Source: Bacteroidota bacterium (GTDB taxonomy: Bacteria; Bacteroidota; Bacteroidia; NORP154). Taken from it: a stretch of DNA of 46,332 nt. The translations under genes and the position numbers were made by a program. Location: positions 1 through 46,332 of the forward strand of contig JACZWC010000037.1 of assembly GCA_022572355.1 (NCBI GenBank), written 5' to 3'. Within the stretch, counting starts at the first letter, position 1, and every line of letters begins with the position of its first letter. The notes under the pieces were generated by a model. That model ran no database searches. It had not been told where the DNA came from and saw only the letters and a list, made by a program, of their open reading frames with translations. This document shows, piece after piece, positions 28,204-34,976 of the stretch.

Positions 28204-28901
28204 AGAAAGTGAAAAAGTTTGTTTATAAAACTCTTTCTGAGTATGCCAAAGTGGGATTGAAAACGGATAGCGCTGGTGAGGAATTATGGAAGGCATTAGC
28301 ACCTTATTTTAGCCGACTTTCAGTTGTACAGGTAGATTATCGTTTATCAGGTGTTGGTCTTGATTATCCTTCAGGGTATTTTTTTGGATCAGTTTTGCCG
28401 GAAAAGCTTAGAAATGGACACTTTAAGAAAATAATTTTAACAAAAAAATATATGTATTTCAATTTTAAGAAGGGATCAGAGAAAGTGAAGAGGTTGCACT
28501 TGGATTTATGGCCTAATCAGCTCAGTCAACCAAAGGATGATAGAGATTCGTTTCTGCAAAGAGAGCAGAAAATAGCAGAAAAATATGTCTCGAAAACTCT
28601 TTTTGAATATTCAAATGAGGGATTTGAAACGGATAGTACCGGCGAGGAATTATGGAAGAAATTAACCCCTTATTTTGGTAAAGAGTCAAGAGTGGTGACA
28701 TTTGATTGCCAGGGTAGTGGCAATTATCCAGCTGAGGTTTTTTCTAAATCAGTTTTTCCAGAAAAGTGCATAAAAGCGTCTTTTGTCGCTGTTGATATTA
28801 TTCAGGAAGAAGAAATATATTTTACATTTAAAACAGAATCGCACAGGATAAAACTTTTGGAGTTGGATTTATGCAGATGGGCCAGAGAAGTAAACTATTA
28901 A
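27978..28901 (+). CDS. Secreted protein of unrecognised tandem family, copy D, with two domain copies
   Basis: 307 residues. Signal peptide and leader (1-75) almost identical to copy A. Two copies of the family domain follow: the first at about 75-178 (RQKVKKFVYKTLSEYAKVG, SAGEELWKALAPYF, MYFNFKKGSEKVKRLHLDL), the second at about 187-307 (EQKIAEKYVSKTLFEYSNE, STGEELWKKLTPYFGKE, IYFTFKTESHRIKLLELDL). A short linker (QLSQPKDDRDSF) separates them. The internal duplication shows the domain is an independent unit. There are 84 bases before this gene, so it may have its own promoter, though no exact TAnnTTTG box was seen. Function unknown; no sorting domain. Confidence 0.82.
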   Translation: MKKLLLFVCLILFLAKGADAQEVYKSKDEKSLPDSGEYIKVNKVISISPGDIRSNEAQNQLIQKEPYDSIIEARRQKVKKFVYKTLSEYAKVGLKTDSAGEELWKALAPYFSRLSVVQVDYRLSGVGLDYPSGYFFGSVLPEKLRNGHFKKIILTKKYMYFNFKKGSEKVKRLHLDLWPNQLSQPKDDRDSFLQREQKIAEKYVSKTLFEYSNEGFETDSTGEELWKKLTPYFGKESRVVTFDCQGSGNYPAEVFSKSVFPEKCIKASFVAVDIIQEEEIYFTFKTESHRIKLLELDLCRWAREVNY

Positions 28902-29024
28902 TTCGATAAGTACATTGAAGTTAGAATTACTCTCTTTAGTGTATTTTATTTTATCACTCTTAACAAGAGCGAGCCGGTACTCAATAACTCCGCAAATCCA
29001 TAAATAATAATCCCGGATAAGCTG

Positions 29025-29834
29025 CTACGTAGGATTGGCAATATATTCAGACAACGCCTTAAACATCTTAGCAGCGCCCACACCGTCGACCAACCTATGA
29101 TCAAAAGTGACGCAAATAGGTAACACCTCCTGAACCACAACCTCTGCATTTACCACAACGGCCTTGTCCTCCAGCTTGCCAACAGCAATGATGATAGGGC
29201 AGGGATAAAATGGCAACATAGGAGCCAGGCCCCGCTGAATTCCCATCATACCCAGGGAAGTTACCATTCCACTGCCAAAAGCGTCTCTAGGTGTGCCAAG
29301 CGCCGGTATCCAGATATTCAGTGTGTAGTTGAGAAATTTCATCAGCCGCAATATCCAGCCAATGAGGAAGGTAGGCGACATGCTCAGCGTTTTAGTGACT
29401 TTTGCGAAGTCGTCTTTTTTACCACTTTTGATCTTGCTTACCTTGTCACGTATCTCTTCACTAATCTCTTCCAGGGATTTTTGATCGCATTGCCGGACAA
29501 CCATCCCTGATAAATTTTCTCCGCTATCATCGGGTGCCACTTGCAGAAATATGTCCACATCCCGCCGTTCGTATATCCGGCCAAATCGTATAACGCTGTT
29601 GATGCGTGGATAGCTGGCAATAGCGGTTGCGAGGCCTTTTGCTGCAATAGTAGTGGGCGATAAGCTTTTGCCTTCTGCTTTAAAGCGCTCCATTACCACT
29701 CTCATTCCGCTGCTGTCAAAATCCACCCAGCCATATACACTGGCCTCTTCTGAATTTCTCCAGGTAGCGAGTGCAACCTTGCGCCAGGGACTCATGCCGC
29801 GATAGGGCTTTAGCTGAATGTTCTTTCTAAACAT
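29025..29834 (-). CDS. Stand-alone 2-oxoacid dehydrogenase acyltransferase (E2) catalytic-domain protein
   Basis: 269 residues, about the size of the E2 catalytic domain alone. It starts MFRKNIQLKPYRGMSPWRKV and has no lipoyl or peripheral-subunit-binding domain. The active-site block TFDHRLVDG (His246, Asp250) near the C-terminus matches the HxxxDG motif of dihydrolipoyl and chloramphenicol acetyltransferases. Upstream, TTIAAKGLATAIASYPRINS fits the substrate-binding region. An extra segment with hydrophobic residues (FLIGWILRLMKFLNYTLNIW, 156-175) is unusual for a soluble E2 and may contact a membrane. No E1, E3 or lipoyl gene is adjacent. The acyl donor and acceptor are unknown; it could act with a lipoyl protein made elsewhere. 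Confidence 0.85.
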   Translation of the reverse strand: MFRKNIQLKPYRGMSPWRKVALATWRNSEEASVYGWVDFDSSGMRVVMERFKAEGKSLSPTTIAAKGLATAIASYPRINSVIRFGRIYERRDVDIFLQVAPDDSGENLSGMVVRQCDQKSLEEISEEIRDKVSKIKSGKKDDFAKVTKTLSMSPTFLIGWILRLMKFLNYTLNIWIPALGTPRDAFGSGMVTSLGMMGIQRGLAPMLPFYPCPIIIAVGKLEDKAVVVNAEVVVQEVLPICVTFDHRLVDGVGAAKMFKALSEYIANPT

Positions 29835-29899
29835 ATTGAGTTGTTACTTCATACCGGATAAAGCAAACACAAAACTAGAATATTCTCACAAGAGCACAC

Positions 29900-30712
29900 T
29901 CAGTAGATAATAATAGTTTTCCTGGATATGGCAACGGCACCGAAGTATCCAATAGCGCCTTCACTCATATTCGTCACCGGATTTTGTGGTAGCTCGGAGA
30001 ATCCACCACTTTTGCTGTTAAGCGTTGCGTTTAGGGTATTGTAGAACTCAAATCCCGCGTCGTCCAGAGAAACCAATTCGATCGTAATGAGATCACCGGG
30101 AAAGGTGGGAAAAGGATAAAACACAAAATCGAAATTCAAACCATCGAAAAATTCATCCTCATAAACAAAAAATGGCCCTTCACCGGCGTGGTTTGTCGCT
30201 TCAGGAATGACTCCATTCTGATAGAAGCTAAACAAGTAGTTGTTGCCCACTCCTGCAGGTTCCCTAAAGTAGAATGTTACATATTTTCCAGCTTCGGTAA
30301 AAGGCGTTTTAGGGCTGTATACAAAAGTCAAAGAGTCGATGGTAGCGAGTTCAGGCATTACAGATGACCCGGAATATTCCTGTCCATCTGCGAGAATATT
30401 CAATGTGTACGTTCGCCCTGTAACTCCCAATGTTGTTTTGCTTCTGTAAACACCGTCGGTTATTTCATCTAGCAACACTGTAAGGCCTGTTCCGTCCGAT
30501 ATGCTGACAATTGCACCTTTGACTTTTAGAAAATTATTTGAATCGAAATAATTGCCGGTGTAGGATAAATAGACGTAGGGCTGTCCGCCTTCCTCGACAA
30601 AACCCTCTACAACGACCTGGGGATCTGCAGAGTTTAGGTCAATAACAATAACTTTTTGACATGCCATTAGCAACGTGGCGGACAAACAAACAAAGAACAA
30701 TGATTTTCTCAT
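29900..30712 (-). CDS. DUF4249 outer-membrane lipoprotein
   Basis: 270 residues with a lipoprotein signal: the lipobox LMAC places the lipidated Cys at residue 18. After it comes DLNSADPQVVVEGFVEEGGQPYVYLSYTG, the typical DUF4249 start, with immunoglobulin-like beta strands (VSISDGTGLTVLLDE, YTLNILADGQEYSGSS). It begins 2 bases after the stop of the TonB-dependent receptor gene, so the two are one operon. In Bacteroidota, DUF4249 proteins are regularly paired with a TonB receptor and are thought to be the surface lipoprotein partner of the transporter. The cargo is not known. Confidence 0.9.
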   Translation of the reverse strand: MRKSLFFVCLSATLLMACQKVIVIDLNSADPQVVVEGFVEEGGQPYVYLSYTGNYFDSNNFLKVKGAIVSISDGTGLTVLLDEITDGVYRSKTTLGVTGRTYTLNILADGQEYSGSSVMPELATIDSLTFVYSPKTPFTEAGKYVTFYFREPAGVGNNYLFSFYQNGVIPEATNHAGEGPFFVYEDEFFDGLNFDFVFYPFPTFPGDLITIELVSLDDAGFEFYNTLNATLNSKSGGFSELPQNPVTNMSEGAIGYFGAVAISRKTIIIY

Positions 30713-30714
30713 AA

Positions 30715-33051
30715 TTAAAACTTGAAATTCCAGGTGATAGAAGGAATTATGGTGAATAGGGATAGTTGTACAGCTTCGGTCTTATTGGGATCATTTTCAG
30801 TTGGCCTGAAGGCAATAGAATAAGCATTTTGCCTTGCATAAACGTTGTAAATAGAGAAGTTCCAGCTCGATTGGAAATTCTTACCCTTTCTGTTTCGGTC
30901 GAAAGTAGCGGAGATGTCCATTCGGTGATAATCAGGCATTCTGTATCCGTTGCGCTCTGTATAATAACTCACGATGTACCCCTTGTATTCATACTTTCCA
31001 GCAGGAAAGGTGACCGCGAGTCCGGTGGAGTATACCCAAGTTGCCGCTATTTTCCACTTTTTTGATAATGTGTAGCTGCTGACTATAGAGATATCATGTG
31101 TACGGTCGTGGCGTGCAGGATAACTTTCGCCTTTGTTTATTTCCTTTATATGTTTGGTTGTCTTCGATAATGTGTACGCGACCCATCCTGTAAATCTCCC
31201 TTGACTTTTTTTGGCAAGCAATTCCAAACCATAGGACTGTCCGGTACCAAAAAGCAATTCGGTTTCGATGGCATGGTTAAATTGGATGTTGGCTCCCGGT
31301 TTGTAGTCTATTTGATTTTGTAAATATTTGTAATAGACCTCAACGGAAGTCTCAAACATATTCTCTTTGAAATTCCTGAAGTATCCCATTGCCACCTGGT
31401 CTCCTATCTGAGGCTTTACAGTTGAGCTGCTGGGGATCCAGAGATCTGTGGGGCTTGAACTTCCGGTATTGGAAAGCAAATGAATGTATTGCCTCATCCG
31501 GTTGTAGGAGAGCTTGACAGAACTTTTCTCATTGAGCAGATAGGTAACGGCCAATCGAGGTTCGAGGCCTCCATATGTCTTAAATATTTCTCCAGTACTA
31601 TAGGTGGTAGTATCTGTTATATTTTCCCTCTCTTCATCAAAGGTGAAATCATCTACCGGCCCCATAAGATTGAACATTGAATATCTCAATCCATAATTTG
31701 CGCTTAATTTGTCTGTGAAGGTTTGCTCATTTAAAATATAAATTCCACTTTCCAGCGCATATCTTTTTTGGATGGTTATTTCTTCATATCCTGGAATATT
31801 GGATGTAAAAGAGGGTGGCGAGAAGCGATGAAATGTAGTGCTGATCCCGAACTTTATGTTGTTCAGCACATTGGGAAATAGTTGCATATCCGTTTTTAAG
31901 ATAAAATCCTGTATGCCAGACTGTAGAGATATCTCGTCTTCATCGAACTTAACACTGAATTTGTAGTTATAATCGCTAAAAACAAACATAGTATTCATAA
32001 ATAATTTGTCGCTAAACAAGTGATTCCAGCGCAGGGTGCCTGTTGTATTGCCCCAGTCAAATTCAAATTGGTCTCCGAATCCCAATACATCCCTGCCAAA
32101 ATAACCCGATAGGTACAACCTGTCTTTATCAGAAAATCGATAATTTGCTTTTAAGTTTAAGTCATAGAAGTACAGCTTGGATTTCTTCAGTTCTTCGTCG
32201 TCAGAAAAGACCAAAAAGAGGTCGGCATAGGTTCTTCTTCCGGAAATTATGAAGGAACTCTTGTTCTTTATGATCGGGGCTTCGACGGTTAGTCTCGATG
32301 TGATGAGTCCAATACCACCTGTTGCGCTTAGCTTTTTCGAATTTCCCTCATTCATTTTAATATCCAGAACCGACGATATTTTTCCACCGTAGTTAGCTGG
32401 AATACCGCCTTTTATCAGCTTTACGCTTTTTATTGCATCTGAGTTAAATACGGAAAAGAATCCCAATAAATGGGAGGCATTGTAAACGGGCGCCTCGTCT
32501 AGCAATATAAGATTTTGATCGGGGCTTCCTCCCCTTACGTGAAGGCCGGTAGCTCCATCTCCATTCGTCGATATACCGGGCAGGAGACTGAGCGTTTTTA
32601 AAATGTCCACTTCTCCAAACAATACAGGCAGGTTCTTGATCTCATTCACATCCATTTTAACCGTACTCATTTCTGTCGATCGGACATTTTCGTCTAATCG
32701 CTCTGCAGTAATATCAATCATGTTGAGCTCCTCTGAAGCCGGTTCGAGCTCAAGGGGAAGCTTCATGTTTTTATGGAGGTTAATGGTCATTGGTTTGGTC
32801 GTGTATCCCATGTAGCTTATCTGGATATTGTAGGTGCCGCTATCCAATGTAATAGAGTAGAAACCGTAGATATTACTGAGCACGCCATTCTTGATTTCAT
32901 CAATATAAATGGTTGCAGCAATCAAATCTTCACCGGTCTGAGCATCTCTCACGTACCCGCTAATGGTATAGCGACTCTGCGAATGTGAAATGAAGTTGAA
33001 AAGAACCAAAACCATTGTAATACCAACCCTGCGTATCATCATAGCATTCAT
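30715..33051 (-). CDS. TonB-dependent outer-membrane receptor with carboxypeptidase-like N-terminal domain
   Basis: 778 residues. Signal peptide up to about residue 25 (FNFISHSQS). Because the -7 box lies only 4 bases upstream of the first ATG, the ATGs at codons 4 and 5 (33042, 33039) are plausible real starts. Domains: carboxypeptidase-D regulatory-like fold (28-110: YTISGYVRDAQTGEDLIAA, YGFYSITLDSGTYNI), plug (about 125-235: GLHVRGGSPDQNLILLDEAP, IPANYGGKISSVLDIKM) and a 22-strand-type barrel to the C-terminus, ending in aromatic WNFKF. Imports an unknown large ligand across the outer membrane using energy from TonB-ExbBD. It is followed by a DUF4249 partner gene after 2 bases. Confidence 0.92.
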   Translation of the reverse strand: MNAMMIRRVGITMVLVLFNFISHSQSRYTISGYVRDAQTGEDLIAATIYIDEIKNGVLSNIYGFYSITLDSGTYNIQISYMGYTTKPMTINLHKNMKLPLELEPASEELNMIDITAERLDENVRSTEMSTVKMDVNEIKNLPVLFGEVDILKTLSLLPGISTNGDGATGLHVRGGSPDQNLILLDEAPVYNASHLLGFFSVFNSDAIKSVKLIKGGIPANYGGKISSVLDIKMNEGNSKKLSATGGIGLITSRLTVEAPIIKNKSSFIISGRRTYADLFLVFSDDEELKKSKLYFYDLNLKANYRFSDKDRLYLSGYFGRDVLGFGDQFEFDWGNTTGTLRWNHLFSDKLFMNTMFVFSDYNYKFSVKFDEDEISLQSGIQDFILKTDMQLFPNVLNNIKFGISTTFHRFSPPSFTSNIPGYEEITIQKRYALESGIYILNEQTFTDKLSANYGLRYSMFNLMGPVDDFTFDEERENITDTTTYSTGEIFKTYGGLEPRLAVTYLLNEKSSVKLSYNRMRQYIHLLSNTGSSSPTDLWIPSSSTVKPQIGDQVAMGYFRNFKENMFETSVEVYYKYLQNQIDYKPGANIQFNHAIETELLFGTGQSYGLELLAKKSQGRFTGWVAYTLSKTTKHIKEINKGESYPARHDRTHDISIVSSYTLSKKWKIAATWVYSTGLAVTFPAGKYEYKGYIVSYYTERNGYRMPDYHRMDISATFDRNRKGKNFQSSWNFSIYNVYARQNAYSIAFRPTENDPNKTEAVQLSLFTIIPSITWNFKF

Positions 33052-33055
33052 GTTA

Positions 33056-33084
33056 CAAATTTATCAAATGATGTCTTAATTCAA
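33056..33084 (-). promoter_or_regulatory. Promoter of the TonB receptor/DUF4249 operon (TTG, 18 bases, TAAATTTG)
   Basis: On the minus strand, TTG (33084-33082) and TAAATTTG (33063-33056) are separated by 18 bases, in line with the Bacteroidota consensus TTG-N17-23-TAnnTTTG. It ends just before the first ATG of the receptor gene, which implies a very short or internal start for translation. Confidence 0.6.
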
Positions 33085-33250
33085 CTGCAATAAACATTTA
33101 TTAACAGATTGATTGAATGCTAGTGTCCAGATAGGTGTACGGGTTTACTGCATAAATATTGTGGTGTTGTTTATGGAATTTGTCAGGAGTCTGCATCAAT
33201 AGTGCAGTTAATAACCAGTCCAACGGAAAACAGGACATAAACTAAATAAA

Positions 33251-34570
33251 ATGAAAAATCTAAGAACATTATCTGTTGCCTTTTTAATAGGAAGTGCGGC
33301 AATCTATTTTACAGAATCGTCAAACGACGAAATCAATATTAATTATCGAAGCGAAGCTTCACTGGTCCCCTCAATCAAGGGCTGTGTATTTAACACAGTA
33401 TTTGGATTGGAATCATCAAAGTTTTATTCCTCCTATAAAACACCTGCTAAGGTTGAGTCCTCCATAGATGATGGATTGGAATGGATAGCGAAGGCGCAGC
33501 ACAGGAGCGGAGGCTGGGGAGCTGGAAGTCATTCCAGACAAGATATACGAGATCCCCATGCAGTTAACCCAGATCCTGCAACAACTGCAATGGTAGCGAT
33601 GGCAATAATGCGCAGCGGAAACACAATTGAATCTGGAAAATATTCGGCGGAGCTCAGAAGGTCACTGGAGTATATTTTGAAAGAGGTAGAGCGATCTTCT
33701 AAGAACAACAACAGGATTACCGACGAAACCGGCACGCAGATTCAAATTAAGTTGGGAGCCAATATCGATGCGGTTTTGGCATTGCAATTCCTGACCAATA
33801 TAGTTGATGAGTTGGATCACGATCAGGTATTGAAGCAAAGGGTGATGAATAGCCTCAATATATGCGTAGACAAGGTCCAAAACCTCCAGGCTTCAGATGG
33901 AAAGATGAAAGGTGGAGGATGGGCAGGCGTTTTACAATCCGGCCTCGCGAACAATGCCTTGGAGGCGGCTCAGACCAAAGGAGCGAATGTAGACCTAGAT
34001 ATTTTGGAGAAATCAAGAGATTATCAAAACTCAAATTTCGACGCTGAATCTGGTGATGTGAAAACAATGGATGGCGCTGGAGTGGTTTTGTACTCGGTTT
34101 CAAGTTCAGTAAGAGCGAGTGCAAAATATGCGAGAGAAGTACGTGAAGATGTTGCGAGGGCTAAGGCTAATGGAATAATTGCAGAGGATGAAGAAGTGAA
34201 CGAACAAACTTTGAGCAGAATAGGATACTCAAAGGACAAAGCCATGAAGGCAAACACCTCTTACCAGGTTTACAATTCCGCAAAAATGGTGGCCCAGGAT
34301 CGCAATGTTATTCGCGGCTTTGGCAATAATGGAGGTGAGGAGTTCCTGAGCTTCCTGCAGACCGGAGAATCAATGATAATAAATAAGGATAATGATTGGA
34401 AAAATTGGTACGACAATGTATCAGGCAGATTGCTGAGTATTCAAAATAACAATGGTAGCTGGAACGGACATCACTGTATTACAAGCCCTGTATTTTGCAC
34501 AGCCGTTTCTGTTCTCATTCTCACAGTTAACAACGACATTGAGAAACTTACAATGATCGGCCAGAATTAA
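33251..34570 (+). CDS. Exported protein with prenyltransferase/squalene-oxidase alpha-alpha toroid repeats
   Basis: 439 residues. The N-terminus (MKNLRTLSVAFLIGSAAIYF) is a signal peptide or anchor. From about residue 72 on, several repeats of the terpene-cyclase/protein-prenyltransferase toroid are visible: GLEWIAKAQHRSGGWGAGS, PDPATTAMVAMAIMRSG, LQASDGKMKGGGWAGVLQ and, at the C-terminus, LLSIQNNNGSWNGHHCITS followed by FCTAVSVLILT. The fold is known from squalene-hopene cyclase and prenyltransferases, but no DxDD cyclase motif is visible, so cyclase activity is doubtful. His/Cys residues in GHHCITSPVFC could hold a metal, by analogy to prenyltransferase zinc sites; this is inference. A terminator follows the stop. 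Function unknown. Confidence 0.78.
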   Translation: MKNLRTLSVAFLIGSAAIYFTESSNDEININYRSEASLVPSIKGCVFNTVFGLESSKFYSSYKTPAKVESSIDDGLEWIAKAQHRSGGWGAGSHSRQDIRDPHAVNPDPATTAMVAMAIMRSGNTIESGKYSAELRRSLEYILKEVERSSKNNNRITDETGTQIQIKLGANIDAVLALQFLTNIVDELDHDQVLKQRVMNSLNICVDKVQNLQASDGKMKGGGWAGVLQSGLANNALEAAQTKGANVDLDILEKSRDYQNSNFDAESGDVKTMDGAGVVLYSVSSSVRASAKYAREVREDVARAKANGIIAEDEEVNEQTLSRIGYSKDKAMKANTSYQVYNSAKMVAQDRNVIRGFGNNGGEEFLSFLQTGESMIINKDNDWKNWYDNVSGRLLSIQNNNGSWNGHHCITSPVFCTAVSVLILTVNNDIEKLTMIGQN

Positions 34571-34587
34571 AAATCCCCATGTTTGTA

Positions 34588-34628
34588 AAGGCCCGGTTGT
34601 TCGCTGTGTGGTGGATTGCCGGGCTTTT
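34588..34628 (+). terminator. Rho-independent terminator after the toroid protein gene
   Basis: GCCCGG (34591-34596) and CCGGGC (34619-34624) pair across a 22-base loop; AAA precedes and TTTT follows, and these extend the stem. The loop is longer than usual, so strength is uncertain. Confidence 0.6.
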
Positions 34629-34807
34629 GGTACAACATTCCTTCAGCTAGGATTTCAGCACAGTTCATTGTTGTAAGAAGTGGCGGGCCAACTCTACGGC
34701 TCTTTTCATCGGAATATATTACCCTCTATGGAGCACAATGTAGATTTAGTTTTTTTCAGGAGGGGAAATGACCGGAATTTCTCTGTGCGGATGGGCTTGT
34801 ATTTGCT

Positions 34808-34882
34808 TTTGGCATTTTGGGCTTGGCCGGTGGCGTTGCCCTCCGGCGCTGAAGCTTCGGCGGGTAAAAAGCGAATGCCAAA
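34808..34882. repeat. Inverted repeat enclosing a GC-rich hairpin
   Basis: TTTGGCATT (34808-34816) and AATGCCAAA (34874-34882) are perfect complements. Between them lies a GC-rich stretch with an almost self-complementary core around CGCTGAAGCTTCGGCG (two mismatches that allow G-U pairs). Base composition is unlike the AT-rich flanks. It looks like a repetitive extragenic palindrome or a transcript-end structure. Confidence 0.5.
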
Positions 34883-34976
34883 TGTATATGCAAGCGAAGC
34901 ATAAGAGATTACTCATTTGTAAAACACTAAGCGTAAAATTTACGTATAACGCAATTCAGATGTAACTTAATTAAAA

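Larger units (their letters stand above)
34571..34976. other. Gene-free 406-base region: terminator, GC-rich hairpin island, AT-rich leader
   Basis: After the terminator (34588-34628) come about 180 bases with no clear signals, then a GC-rich island inside a larger inverted repeat (34808-34882, listed separately), then an AT-rich leader to the protease ATG at 34977 with GCGTAAA and an imperfect repeat (CGTAAAATTTACG). The frame starting at 34680 has no support as a gene. No exact TAnnTTTG box was seen. Confidence 0.55.

Noticed and set aside
34680..34904. A 74-codon frame in the gap before the M43 pair
   Set aside because: It runs through the GC-rich hairpin island and has no family match; composition fits a non-coding structure.
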